Assembly (NCBI GenBank): GCA_028292405.1
Contig: JAQGMJ010000044.1
Coordinates: 1-40,136, forward strand
Source of the DNA: Betaproteobacteria bacterium
GTDB lineage: Bacteria; Pseudomonadota; Gammaproteobacteria; Burkholderiales; JAEUOS01
Direction: 5' to 3'
DNA: 40,136 bases
This document shows positions 16,665-24,644 of the stretch, in pieces. The translations under genes were made by a program, and so were the position numbers. Numbering within the stretch: position 1 is the first letter of the stretch; every line of letters starts with the position of its first letter. The notes below the pieces were generated by a model that saw only the letters and a program-made list of their open reading frames with translations, searched no databases and was not told the origin of the DNA.

Positions 16665-16940
16665 TCACTCATCCATGCTCCCATCATCGGCAGGGTCCGC
16701 GCCAATCACCCGGTCCGGGCTGAGGTCGCGGCCCTCCTCGATGCCGACACCGCCGGCATCGCGGCCCTCGCCGGTGCCGGCGGAATCGCTGTCGTTTTCC
16801 AGGCCGTCGGCCGCAGCGGTGCCGATGGTGTCGCTGCCGGTATCGGACAAATCACTGGGGCCGAGTTCGCGGGTGCCGGGCCGGCCGCTGGAGGGGATGA
16901 CCTGGGTGGCCGGAATGTCGCTGGCTTGGGATCTGCGCAT
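16665..16940 (-). CDS. Small acidic conserved protein, unknown function
   Basis: The 91-residue protein begins MRRSQASDIPATQVIPSSG, then GRPGTRELGPSDLSD, and is rich in Asp, Gly and Ser with no predicted fold, so it is probably disordered. I recall similar acidic proteins from Oxalobacteraceae, but this is memory and not a search. I chose ATG 16940 because GGAGA lies seven bases upstream; a longer frame extends to 17213 without a better site. It is monocistronic and divergent from a small basic ORF at 17026. Confidence 0.65.
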   Translation of the reverse strand: MRRSQASDIPATQVIPSSGRPGTRELGPSDLSDTGSDTIGTAAADGLENDSDSAGTGEGRDAGGVGIEEGRDLSPDRVIGADPADDGSMDE

Positions 16941-17025
16941 GAGTTTCTCCTGTCGAAGGACATTGTCCAGCCCCGCACGGCATTTGCTCAGGATGATGCA
17001 AACGCCCGCAAAGGAGAACACGTCA

Positions 17026-17226
17026 ATGGCTGAAGTGTTGCAAGGCGCGCACCCGCCCCAGGGTTCTTCCGAAGTCTGGCCGTTCGCCATTGCGCGGCCG
17101 GCCGATGCCAAATCGTCCGCAAAGGCCGCGAAGCCGGCCGATCGCGGCGCCCGCGCAAGTCCGGCCAGGCGTAAAAGAGAAAGTCTGCCGGTTCCGCGAC
17201 CCGGGCGGGTCACGCGCGCTAAATAG
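17026..17226 (+). CDS. Candidate small basic protein, 66 residues
   Basis: ATG 17026 is preceded by AAGGAG at 17011-17016 with good spacing. The product is rich in Ala, Arg, Lys and Pro (RPADAKSSAKAAKPADRGAR, then SPARRKRESLPVPRPG), and third codon positions are GC-rich over the first two-thirds. Its 3' end overlaps the convergent ModA-like gene by eight bases. It could be a nucleoid- or RNA-binding peptide, or not expressed; nothing recognisable supports a function. Confidence 0.4.
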   Translation: MAEVLQGAHPPQGSSEVWPFAIARPADAKSSAKAAKPADRGARASPARRKRESLPVPRPGRVTRAK

Positions 17227-17932
17227 GCTGCATGCCTTTTTTATCCATGATCGCGCGGCTGTCGGCGGCACGGAGAAAGCGGTAAAACGCCTGGGGCTGG
17301 AGCGCTTGGGCGGCATGGGCAAAGGTGCCGGCGGAAAACACCATGGTGTTTTGCAACTCCCGTGGCAGGGGGCCGGCCAGCGCTAGGCCGGGCACGGCCA
17401 GCAATTCGCTGACCAGCTGTATGCCAAGCTCCGCTTCGCCGCGCACCACCACGTCGCCGATCAGCCCGCCCGCCGGGATTTTTGCCTTGGCGCGGATCTC
17501 ATCGGCGATGCCCAGGCGCTCCAGCACGGCGGCGAAGTAAACCCCGCTGGCGCCGGTGGCGGTGTAGGTGACCGAGCGCGCTTCGAGCAGGACGCGTTTG
17601 AAGGCGTCGACCGTATCGATCCGCGGCAGCGGCGCGCCCGCGCGCACGGCCAGGCCGATGCCGGTTTGCGCGAAGTCCAGGCGGCTGCCCGCGGCCAGGC
17701 GGCCGGCGGCGACCAGATCCTCGATTCCCGTGCTGGTGAGCAGCGCGATATCGGCAGTCTCGCCGGCGTTGATGCGATCCATCATCTGGTTGGAAGTTCC
17801 GTACTCGATTGCCATCCGCCCGCCGGCCCCGCGCTCGAACAAGGGGCCCAGTTCCTCCATCACCGACTTGAGGGCGGTGGAGGAAAGGATCTTGAGGCTG
17901 TCGCGGTCGCCGGCTGCTTGTTCTTGTGTCAT
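17219..17932 (-). CDS. ModA-like substrate-binding protein without a signal peptide
   Basis: The 237-residue protein resembles molybdate/small-anion type periplasmic binding proteins: ILSSTALKSVMEELGPLFE, IEYGTSNQMMDRINAGETAD, then YTATGASGVYFAAVLERLG and MVFSAGTFAHAAQAL. The mature start MTQEQAAGDRDSLK has no signal peptide or lipobox, so export is not obvious, which is unusual. No ABC permease or ATPase is nearby. In the operon order it follows a ketopantoate-reductase-like gene and an amidohydrolase, so a role in sensing or trafficking the pathway's ligand is an inference. AGGT six bases upstream is a weak ribosome site. Confidence 0.75.
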   Translation of the reverse strand: MTQEQAAGDRDSLKILSSTALKSVMEELGPLFERGAGGRMAIEYGTSNQMMDRINAGETADIALLTSTGIEDLVAAGRLAAGSRLDFAQTGIGLAVRAGAPLPRIDTVDAFKRVLLEARSVTYTATGASGVYFAAVLERLGIADEIRAKAKIPAGGLIGDVVVRGEAELGIQLVSELLAVPGLALAGPLPRELQNTMVFSAGTFAHAAQALQPQAFYRFLRAADSRAIMDKKGMQPI

Positions 17933-18001
17933 GAATTACCTGGAAAACCGGAGCGCTGCCTTGCGGGCATGGCGCGAATCAGGGGCGGACAAGGTGGGGG
18001 A

Positions 18002-18841
18002 TCATACAGGCCACTTCAGCCACGCGCACAGGGCGCGGCCCATGATCAGTTGCAGTTGTTCCTCGGCGAGCCAGGGCATTTCCCGGGTAAACATGGTCAC
18101 GCACTCGGCATAGCTGCAAGGCAGGCGCGAGAGGTCGCTGCCCCAGAACACGCGTTGCGCGCCGAAAGCCTCCACCGCCCGGCGCAGCCAGGGGTGCAGG
18201 CGGGCGAAGGGATAGGCGTCCGCGGTGTAGTGCGGCAGGCAGCTCGCCTTGACCACCACGTTGGGATAGCGCGCCAGCGCCAGCAGCGCGTCGAAATGGC
18301 CGAAGGCCTCTTCGTCCTTGCCGTGCCCCAGGCCCAAGTGGTCGATCGCCAGCGGCAGGCCGGGGTATTGCGCGGCGATCTTCTCGATATGCGCGAAGTC
18401 GCGCGCCGCCGCCATCACCATGACAGGTATGCCCAGTGCTTCGGCCTGCCGCCATAGCGGGGCCAGCTTGCCTTCGAGCAGCCATTGCCGCAGCGGCGGC
18501 CGGTGAAAAGTGAAGCGCAGGCCGCGCATGGCCGGCTCGGCCCGCAGTTCGTCGAGCCAGTGTTCGGGCGCGCCGTGGGCGGGATCGATGCGGCCCATCA
18601 CCACGAAGCGGCCCGGGTGTGCGCGCGCGGCAGCCAGCACCAGATCGTTGCGCGTGCCTTCGAACACAGGTGAAATCAATACCGCGCGATCCACGCCGGC
18701 GCCGCGCATGTCGGCCAGCAGCTGCTCGGCGGAAAACGGCGTTTCGCGATGTGGCGCCGGCAAATCCGGGCCGGCCGGCGGCCAGGGCCGCTGCGGGGTG
18801 GAAGGCGCCCAGATGTGTACCTGCGCGTCGGCGATCAGCAT
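18002..18841 (-). CDS. Amidohydrolase-superfamily (TIM-barrel) hydrolase
   Basis: The 279-residue protein begins MLIADAQVHIWAPSTPQ, where the first metal-binding HxH motif reads QxH, as in a subset of amidohydrolase_2 enzymes. Other landmarks are MRGLRFTFHRP, PLAIDHLGLG and FWGSDLSRLPCS with the C-terminal Asp. Relatives hydrolyse lactones or cyclic C-N bonds, or decarboxylate; the reaction is unknown here. It overlaps the stop of the upstream PanE-like gene by seven bases, so both are on one transcript, with the ModA-like gene 69 bases downstream. Confidence 0.8.
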   Translation of the reverse strand: MLIADAQVHIWAPSTPQRPWPPAGPDLPAPHRETPFSAEQLLADMRGAGVDRAVLISPVFEGTRNDLVLAAARAHPGRFVVMGRIDPAHGAPEHWLDELRAEPAMRGLRFTFHRPPLRQWLLEGKLAPLWRQAEALGIPVMVMAAARDFAHIEKIAAQYPGLPLAIDHLGLGHGKDEEAFGHFDALLALARYPNVVVKASCLPHYTADAYPFARLHPWLRRAVEAFGAQRVFWGSDLSRLPCSYAECVTMFTREMPWLAEEQLQLIMGRALCAWLKWPV

Positions 18842-19872
18842 GCGCCCGCCTGCTTCACCATCTGGTGCACCCGCGCGATGTTCGATAAATCCGGCTTCAG
18901 GCTGCCGGTTTCGATCAGGCGATTGACCTCGGTAATGGCGGTGTTGTACGGCACGGCAATGCCGGCCTCGCGGCCTTTGTCGGCCACCAGGCCATTGATG
19001 TAGCCCACTTCGCTGCGCCGCCCCTTGGCGTGGTCCTGGACCACGGCGTTGCGCGAGGCGCCGACGTGGCTGATGATGGTGCGCAGGATGTTCTCCAGCG
19101 TCTCGTCGGTCGAGCCGATGAACTCCTCGGCGCTCATGCCGAAGATCGCTTCCATCTTGTAGCCAAGCGCGTTGCCCACCGCGATGGTTTCGCGCCCGGC
19201 GCGCATCGACAGCTGGAACAGTTCAGCGAGGTCGCCGGCTTCGGAGGACTTCATCCCGAGCATGCCGATCGGCCCCTGGGTCATCGAGTTGGTGACCAGC
19301 TTGGTCCACTTCGCGCCCCAGATGTTGGCGGTGGCGGCGGTGGTGGCGGCGCATTTGAACATCGCCTCGAGCGCGCGCACGCGCGGCGTGATGGTGCCGT
19401 CCAGTTCGCCGAAGGCCAGCCAGGTGCGCTTGCGGTCGGTGTTGCGCTTGACGAGGCCGGGAGTGAAGACCTCGGCAGAAAGCTCGACCACGCAGCCGAC
19501 GTCGCGGCCGGCGCCGATCACCGGGGCGACCCATTCGTCGTTCAGGCTGTTTTGCATCGACACCAGGGTACCCTCGGGTGCCAGGTAGGGACGGATGAAT
19601 TCGGCCAGCCACAGGCTGTCGTAGGACTTGGCCGCCAGCAGCACCAGGTCGAAGGCGGTGTTGAGGGCCGCCACATCGCACAAATGGCAGGCACGCACCC
19701 GCTGGTGTACTTCCAACTCCTTCATGACGACCCGCAGGCCGTCCTGTTTCATCGCTTCGACATGCGCGGGCCACTGGTCGATCAGCACGACATCATGGCC
19801 GGCTTCGGTCAGGTCCGCGCCGATGCTGGCGCCGATTGCACCGGCGCCGAGCACGGCAATTTTTTTGAACAT
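18835..19872 (-). CDS. 2-dehydropantoate 2-reductase family (PanE/ApbA-like) dehydrogenase
   Basis: The 345-residue protein has the Rossmann motif VLGAGAIGASIGADLTEAG with a following Asp-like VLIDQW, and the family middle segment ANIWGAKWTKLVTNSMTQGP containing the conserved Lys and Asn. True PanE makes pantoate, but the catabolic neighbours make a paralogue reducing another 2-oxo acid or oxidising a hydroxy acid more likely. ATG 19872 has AAGGAA about ten bases upstream; an upstream in-frame codon would add 20 poorly conserved residues. It is divergent from the hydroxyisobutyrate-dehydrogenase-like gene at 20046, with an operator-like dyad in between. Confidence 0.82.
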   Translation of the reverse strand: MFKKIAVLGAGAIGASIGADLTEAGHDVVLIDQWPAHVEAMKQDGLRVVMKELEVHQRVRACHLCDVAALNTAFDLVLLAAKSYDSLWLAEFIRPYLAPEGTLVSMQNSLNDEWVAPVIGAGRDVGCVVELSAEVFTPGLVKRNTDRKRTWLAFGELDGTITPRVRALEAMFKCAATTAATANIWGAKWTKLVTNSMTQGPIGMLGMKSSEAGDLAELFQLSMRAGRETIAVGNALGYKMEAIFGMSAEEFIGSTDETLENILRTIISHVGASRNAVVQDHAKGRRSEVGYINGLVADKGREAGIAVPYNTAITEVNRLIETGSLKPDLSNIARVHQMVKQAGAC

Positions 19873-19978
19873 GCGGGTGTGTTCCTTGATATCCGGTGGC
19901 CGGCAATGGTGTCCCGTACGCGTTGCTGCCAATAGGGACGAAGGCAGATCAAATCATCGCCGAAGTGTTTTACCAGGG

Positions 19979-19995
19979 TTTCATATTATGAGAAA
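19979..19995. promoter_or_regulatory. IclR-type operator-like dyad in the panE-like/HIBADH-like divergent promoter
   Basis: TTTCATATTATGAGAAA has the perfect core TCATA-T-TATGA (19981-19991). It lies 52 bases before the + gene and 106 before the - gene. The first 15 bases share 11 positions with a site at 24434-24448 in another divergent promoter of the island. Binding by the IclR regulator at 22008 is an inference. Confidence 0.45.
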
Positions 19996-20045
19996 GCGGG
20001 GGTGGCGCGATGGGATACTGCCGCGCAAATGATCGGGAGACAAGC

Positions 20046-20939
20046 GTGACTCATATCGGTATTGTCGGCGCCGGCCTGCTCGGCAGCGCCATCGGAGAGC
20101 GCCTGCTCGGCGCGGGGTATGCGGTCGATGTTGTCGATGTGGACCCGGCCAAGCGAGCCATGCTGGTGGGCAAGGGCGCTGTTGCCGCCGATTCGGTGGC
20201 GGCTTTGCTTGAGCGCTGCCGCACGCTTGTGCTGGCGGTGTTCGACAGCGACCAGGTCGATGCGGTGGTCGAGGGGCCGGGCGGTATCGTCGAGACCGCG
20301 CGCAGGCTGGGCGTGGAGCCGCGCGTCATCATCAGCACCACCTGCGAGCCGGAGCGCCTGGCGGCGTTGTCGCAGCGCATGGCCACGGCGCCGCTACGCC
20401 TGGTCGAGGCGCCGATCTCCGGCACCAGCCAGCAGGTGCGCGAAGGCGCCAGCCTGGCCCTGATGGCCGGCGAGCGCGCGTTTGTCGACGAGGTGATGCC
20501 GGTGATGGCGGCGATCTGTCCGCGCCAGCATTTCCTCGGCGAAATCGGCAACGGCTCGCGCGCCAAGCTGGCGGTCAACCTGGTGCTGGGGTTGAATCGC
20601 GCGGCGCTGGCCGAGGGTATGGTGTTCGCCGACCGCCTGGGCATCGACAAAAAGCAGTTCCTCGACATCGCGCGCGCTTCCGCCGCCTACTCGCAGGCGA
20701 TGGACAACAAGGGGCCCTTGATGGCCGCGGGGATTTTCGACAAGCCGCAAAGCCGCGTAGCGCTCAGCCTGAAGGACTTCGGCATCATGCTCGAGCAGGC
20801 GCACGCGCGCGGTCAGGAACTGCCCTTCGCCAGCCTTTATGTGGAAATGCTTGAAGACTGCGTGCAGGCCGGTGCGGCCGAGCTGGACAACGCGGTGGTC
20901 ACCCAGGCGATCGCGCGGCGCAGGCTGCCGGCGCGGTGA
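20046..20939 (+). CDS. 3-hydroxyisobutyrate dehydrogenase family oxidoreductase
   Basis: The 297-residue NAD(P)-dependent beta-hydroxy-acid dehydrogenase has IGIVGAGLLGSAIGERL, the family signature near residue 120 (LVEAPISGTSQQVREG) and GNGSRAKLAVNLVLG with the catalytic lysine. It oxidises 3-hydroxyisobutyrate or a tartronate semialdehyde-like substrate, or reduces an aldehyde acid; specificity is not visible. I chose GTG 20046 because GGGAGA precedes it and the Rossmann fold begins immediately; the in-frame extension to 20010 looks unnatural. The next gene begins 27 bases downstream, so it is co-transcribed with the Bug receptor. Confidence 0.88.
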   Translation: MTHIGIVGAGLLGSAIGERLLGAGYAVDVVDVDPAKRAMLVGKGAVAADSVAALLERCRTLVLAVFDSDQVDAVVEGPGGIVETARRLGVEPRVIISTTCEPERLAALSQRMATAPLRLVEAPISGTSQQVREGASLALMAGERAFVDEVMPVMAAICPRQHFLGEIGNGSRAKLAVNLVLGLNRAALAEGMVFADRLGIDKKQFLDIARASAAYSQAMDNKGPLMAAGIFDKPQSRVALSLKDFGIMLEQAHARGQELPFASLYVEMLEDCVQAGAAELDNAVVTQAIARRRLPAR

Positions 20940-20966
20940 GCAGGCAATAAACAGACAGGAGCAGAA

Positions 20967-21944
20967 ATGATGAATATGCGCCGACTTTGCGCCGCACTCG
21001 CCGGCGCGGCCGTGGCAATTGCAGCCGGTAACGTCCAGGCCCAGACTTACCCTTCGCGCGTGGTGCGCCTGGTGGTGCCGTTTCCGGCCGGCGGCGGCAC
21101 CGACGCGGTGGCGCGCCTGATCGGCCAGAAGCTCTCCACCAGCCTGGGCCAGACCTTCACCATCGACAACCGGCCGGGCGCCGCCGGCGCCATCGGCTGC
21201 GAGGCGGTGGCGCGCTCGGCGCCGGACGGCTACACCCTGCTGATGGGCACCACCGGCACCCACGTCACCAATGTCGCCACCAGCTCGAAGCTGAGCTACG
21301 ACCCGGTGAAGGACTTCGCGCCGGTGCAGATGGTGGCCGACATTCCCTTCGTGATGGTCGCCAACCCCAGCGTGCCGGTGAAAAACCTGCGCGAGCTGAT
21401 CGCTTTGGCGCGCGCCAAGCCCGGGTTCATCAGCTACGCCAGCTCCGGCCCCGGGGGCATCGCGCACCTTGGCTTCGAGCTGTTCAACTCGATGGCCGGT
21501 ACCAAAATGCTGCACGTGCCTTACAAGGGCTCGCCGCTGCAGACCGAGGCGGCGGTGGCCGGCGAAGTCAATCTCACCATGGACTCGGCGACCGTGACCG
21601 CACCGTTCATCAAGGCGCAGCGTATCCGCGCGCTCGGCGTGGCGTCGGCGCGCCGCTCGGCGCTGCTGCCGGATGTGCCGACGATTGCCGAGGCCGGCCT
21701 GCCCGGCTACGAAATGCAGGTGTGGTACGGCATCTTCGCGCCGGCCGCCACGCCGCAGGATGGTTTGCGCAAGCTGCAGGGGGCGATCGCCAAGGCGCTC
21801 GCCGAGCCCGATACGCGCGACAAGTTGGCCGCGCTGGGCGCGGTGCCGGGCACGGTGGCATCCGACGAGTTCGGTGCGCTGGTCAAGCGCGACCTGGCCA
21901 AGTGGACCCGCGTGGCGCGCGAGGGCAACGTCAAGATGGAGTGA
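20967..21944 (+). CDS. Bug/TctC family tripartite tricarboxylate transport receptor, orphan
   Basis: The 325-residue protein has a signal peptide (MMNMRRLCAALAGAAVAIA, cleavage near VQAQ) and the Bug fold: VVPFPAGGGTDAVARL, VDNRPGAAG-like IDNRPGAAGAIG, and VWYGIFAPAATP. It would bind a carboxylate in the periplasm and pass it to a membrane TctAB complex. No tctA or tctB gene is nearby, which is common for Bug paralogues in Burkholderiales. AGGAG at 20957-20961 precedes both ATG 20967 and ATG 20970. It shares a transcript with the HIBADH-like gene. Confidence 0.92.
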   Translation: MMNMRRLCAALAGAAVAIAAGNVQAQTYPSRVVRLVVPFPAGGGTDAVARLIGQKLSTSLGQTFTIDNRPGAAGAIGCEAVARSAPDGYTLLMGTTGTHVTNVATSSKLSYDPVKDFAPVQMVADIPFVMVANPSVPVKNLRELIALARAKPGFISYASSGPGGIAHLGFELFNSMAGTKMLHVPYKGSPLQTEAAVAGEVNLTMDSATVTAPFIKAQRIRALGVASARRSALLPDVPTIAEAGLPGYEMQVWYGIFAPAATPQDGLRKLQGAIAKALAEPDTRDKLAALGAVPGTVASDEFGALVKRDLAKWTRVAREGNVKME

Positions 21945-21980
21945 GGCCGCGGGCGACTTGTTGGTGATCTGTGGGCGACT

Positions 21981-22005
21981 CCGGGGCATCCCGGCGCAAC
22001 CCCGG
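21981..22005. terminator. Hairpin CCGGGG-N13-CCCCGG between convergent genes
   Basis: Six-base arms at 21981-21986 and 22000-22005 lie just after the Bug receptor and just before the IclR stop. There is no T-run, so it would be a weak or Rho-assisted terminator. Confidence 0.35.
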
Positions 22006-22007
22006 GT

Positions 22008-22856
22008 TCAGGCCTGCGAGTCGTGCCACAGTTTGGAAATGACGGCCGACTCCTGCCACATCTGCTCGACGATCTGCCCGCGTTTGCGCTCATCCATGCG
22101 CGCGGCGGCGCCGACCACGCACAGCGAAGCGATCGGCCGCTGGTGCGCGTCGAGGATCGGCACGCCGATGCCGCACATGCCGGGAAAGGTGCCGCCGCTG
22201 GCGTCTATCGCGTAACCCTGGCGGCGCGTCTCCGCCACCTTGGCGAGCAGCTTGTCGCTGGTGTAGGCGGCGTAGCGTTTCACCCGCGGCGCATTTTCGG
22301 CAATGATTTCCGCCACCTCCCAGTCGGGCAGGTGGGCCAGCAAGGTCATGCCGATCGAGCCGACGCCGAGGGGCCACAGGTCTTCGGTGTAGAGCTTCAG
22401 GCGGCGCTCGCTGGTGCCTTCGCGCATCTCGATGCACAGGGCGTCATAGCCGCTGCGGATGCCGAGGTAGATGGTCTCGCGCGTGGCTTGCCAGAGCCGC
22501 TCGATCGAGGGTTGCGCCAGTCGCTTGATGTCGAATTGCATGCCCATGCGGATGCCCAGGGCGTACAACTCCAGCCCGAGGCGAAAGGCGCGGGTGCTGT
22601 CGTCCTGCTCCAGCAGGCGCTCGTCGACCAGCGCTCGCAGGATGCGGTGCGCGGTGGCGCGGTGCAGTCCGCTGGCGGCGGCCACGTCTTTCAGGCTGGC
22701 GCCGGCGCGGCCGTGCGCCGCGACGATGCGCAACACGGCCACCGAGCGGTTGATGCTCTGGGCGCCGGCGGTGTGATGCGGGCCGGCGTTGGCAACAGCA
22801 ACGGCGGCGCCGGCCCGGGTCGGGCGGCGCTTCGGGGCAACGGTGTCGCGCGGCAT
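22008..22856 (-). CDS. IclR family transcriptional regulator
   Basis: The 282-residue protein has an N-terminal winged helix-turn-helix (SINRSVAVLRIVAAHGRAG, SLKDVAAASGLHRATAHRIL) and the IclR C-terminal effector domain (GVGSIGMTLLAHLP, RRQGYAIDASGGTFPGMCG, VGAAARMDER). Members act as repressors or activators of catabolic genes in response to aromatic or organic acids. ATG 22856 gives a start close to the family norm; a TTG at 22871 would add five residues and neither has a clear Shine-Dalgarno. The 30-residue N-terminal lead is basic (KRRPTRAGAAVAVANAG). It is central to the catabolic island and is the best candidate for its control. Confidence 0.9.
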   Translation of the reverse strand: MPRDTVAPKRRPTRAGAAVAVANAGPHHTAGAQSINRSVAVLRIVAAHGRAGASLKDVAAASGLHRATAHRILRALVDERLLEQDDSTRAFRLGLELYALGIRMGMQFDIKRLAQPSIERLWQATRETIYLGIRSGYDALCIEMREGTSERRLKLYTEDLWPLGVGSIGMTLLAHLPDWEVAEIIAENAPRVKRYAAYTSDKLLAKVAETRRQGYAIDASGGTFPGMCGIGVPILDAHQRPIASLCVVGAAARMDERKRGQIVEQMWQESAVISKLWHDSQA

Positions 22857-22936
22857 GGCGGCAGTGTGCAATCAGGAAAAAAGCGGCAGGCACGCCGCTG
22901 CGGCACACACTCTAGCGCATGCGCGCGTGCTCGGCC

Positions 22937-23125
22937 CTAGATCCCCTTGGGGCGCCGGCGCATGACGTCGGCGAGCAGGTGATCCAGCACCTCGCCCTGC
23001 GTGCGCAAGCCGGTGATCTTTTTCAATTCACTGATTGCATCCCGCGTGTTGGCGCGAATCTCTACGTTGATGAACACCGTCTTGAACGGACGGCCCCGAG
23101 CCTTGGTTGGGCGGCTTCTGGGCAT
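22937..23125 (-). CDS. Small ribbon-helix-helix-like protein, possible DNA-binding protein
   Basis: The 62-residue protein has a basic N-terminus (PRSRPTKARGRPFK), a strand-like TVFINVEI and two helices (RDAISELKKITGLRTQ, GEVLDHLLADVMRR), resembling the CopG/Arc ribbon-helix-helix layout. ATG 23125 has GGAAAG seven bases upstream. It is on the same strand as, and 80 bases before, the IclR gene, and follows the luciferase-like gene. No toxin partner is seen, so an orphan small regulator is the likely reading; the fold call is tentative. Confidence 0.55.
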   Translation of the reverse strand: MPRSRPTKARGRPFKTVFINVEIRANTRDAISELKKITGLRTQGEVLDHLLADVMRRRPKGI

Positions 23126-23192
23126 AAAGCACTTTCCGAAAGCGAAATCTGGTTATTGCCCGGCGGCGGTCGCGAAAACCACCCACAAGACA

Positions 23193-23212
23193 GGACCGGC
23201 GAATGCCGGCCC
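23193..23212. terminator. Hairpin CCGGC-GAAT-GCCGG after the luciferase-like gene
   Basis: A five-base perfect stem, extendable with one mismatch, lies 11 bases past the luciferase-like stop. The T-run is poor, so terminator function is uncertain. Confidence 0.35.
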
Positions 23213-23222
23213 GGGCGTGATT

Positions 23223-24320
23223 TTACCTGCCGATCGCCTTGTTGACGCGCGGCATCACTTCGGTGGCCATCAGCTCCATCGAGCGCTTGGCCAGCTTGGG
23301 GTCGACCCAGTCCATGCCGGCGTAGACCAGCTCGCCGAAATCGCCGCTCTTCTCGCGCAGCGCCAGGATGTCGTCGACCACCTTGTCGACGCTGCCGCAG
23401 ATCACCAGGTTGTCGACCATGTAGTCTTCGGTCAGTTCGCTGTCGTCCTGCGATTCGCTGGTCTTGAAAATGATGTGGCGCTTGGAGAGCATCATCTTTT
23501 TCAGCAGCAGCTTCCAGTAATAGCGGTAGGGGCTGTTGGGGTTGCGGCGGCCGTAGTCCATCGCCACTTTGTCGTCGTCGGCGACGAAAATCGTGCGGGC
23601 GATGCGCCAGTCCGCCACATCGGCCTTGACGCCCGCGCGCTTCTTGCCCTCGGCGTAGTTGGTCCAGTGGCTGGCCAGGTATTTGTCCAGCAGGAAGTTC
23701 GCCGACAGCGGATGGAAGTCGCGCTCGCCCATGGCGATCACGCCCTTGGAGAAGGGCGCCACCACGGTGCCGACGATTTCCGGGCGCGGCTGCTGGTAGG
23801 GCTTGTACATCTTGCCGCGGCCGAGTTCTTCGACCGAGGTCTTGGCAGTGGTGACCTTGAAGCGGTTGTCGGGAAAGTCGATGTTGTAGGGCGCTTCGCG
23901 TTCCCAGATGGCGAGGATGACGTCGATCGACTCGGCGAACATCTTGTTGCGGTCCTGCTCCAGCATGCCCAAGGCTTCGGCATCCGAAGACAGCGCGCCC
24001 GGGCTGATGCCGAGGATGAAGCGGCCCTTCGCCATGTGGTCGAACATCGCCGCGTGCGAAGCCACCAGGGTGGGGTGGGTGTGCGATAGGTTGGAAGTGC
24101 CGGTGCCCAGCTTGATCTGCTTGGTGGCGTGGATCAGCGAGGCCAGGAAGATGAAGCTGTTGGTAACGTTTTCAGACGGTTCGGTCAGGTGCTCGCCGAT
24201 GAAGGCGTCGTAAAAGCCCAGCTGGTCGCAAAGGATGATCGCTTCGCGATCCTCGTCCAGGGTTTCGGCGGGCGGCCGGTGGGCCGGGTGTACCGGCATG
24301 GTGAAATATCCGAGGCGCAT
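23223..24320 (-). CDS. LLM-class (luciferase-like) flavin-dependent monooxygenase
   Basis: The 365-residue protein begins MRLGYFTMPVHPAHRPPAE and has FYDAFIGEHLTEPSENVTN, LGTGTSNLSHTHPTLVASH and KGRFILGISPGALSSDAEALG, all hallmarks of the bacterial luciferase-like fold. Such enzymes use FMNH2 supplied by a reductase for Baeyer-Villiger, hydroxylation or desulfonation chemistry. The subgroup with PVHPAHRPPAET is often found in aromatic/heterocycle catabolism, but the substrate is not visible. ATG 24320 has GGAG upstream. It is divergent from the second Bug receptor. Confidence 0.9.
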   Translation of the reverse strand: MRLGYFTMPVHPAHRPPAETLDEDREAIILCDQLGFYDAFIGEHLTEPSENVTNSFIFLASLIHATKQIKLGTGTSNLSHTHPTLVASHAAMFDHMAKGRFILGISPGALSSDAEALGMLEQDRNKMFAESIDVILAIWEREAPYNIDFPDNRFKVTTAKTSVEELGRGKMYKPYQQPRPEIVGTVVAPFSKGVIAMGERDFHPLSANFLLDKYLASHWTNYAEGKKRAGVKADVADWRIARTIFVADDDKVAMDYGRRNPNSPYRYYWKLLLKKMMLSKRHIIFKTSESQDDSELTEDYMVDNLVICGSVDKVVDDILALREKSGDFGELVYAGMDWVDPKLAKRSMELMATEVMPRVNKAIGR

Positions 24321-24644
24321 TTGAGTCTCCGGGTTTCCGTAAGGGGGAGGGTGAATTCAGGCGGCGGCAGTATCAGGCAAAGCGGGCTGCGGCAGTCTTA
24401 TGCAAAGAGTATAGGCAGCGCGATTTTACGATGTCTCGTATAGTGAGATGGGCAGCCAGCCCAGCGTTTTGCGAATGCGGCGTATACGCAGCTTCGGGGG
24501 TCGCGCACTTTCCTCGGCTGCTACCATTCGCCTGCTGATCCGGTGCATTCGCATTTGCTGGGCGGCTCCGGCAGGCTTCGCATGCGGTGCAGATCCAGCC
24601 CGGCCGGCGGCCGCCGAAGACAAGCTCTAGAGGAGGAGGAATCG
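24321..24644. other. Divergent promoter region of the luciferase-like and Bug receptor genes
   Basis: No gene is seen in these 324 bases. It contains the IclR-like dyad (24434-24448), the 10-bp palindrome GCGTATACGC (24480-24489) and, at 24631-24640, a strong AGGAGGAGGA ribosome site for the Bug receptor. Confidence 0.6.
24434..24448. promoter_or_regulatory. IclR-type operator-like dyad TCTCGTATAGTGAGA
   Basis: Outer arms TCTC and GAGA are complementary around a seven-base centre. It lies 113 bases before the luciferase-like start, much like the related site at 19979, which is 106 bases before the PanE-like start. 11 of 15 positions agree between the two. Confidence 0.4.
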
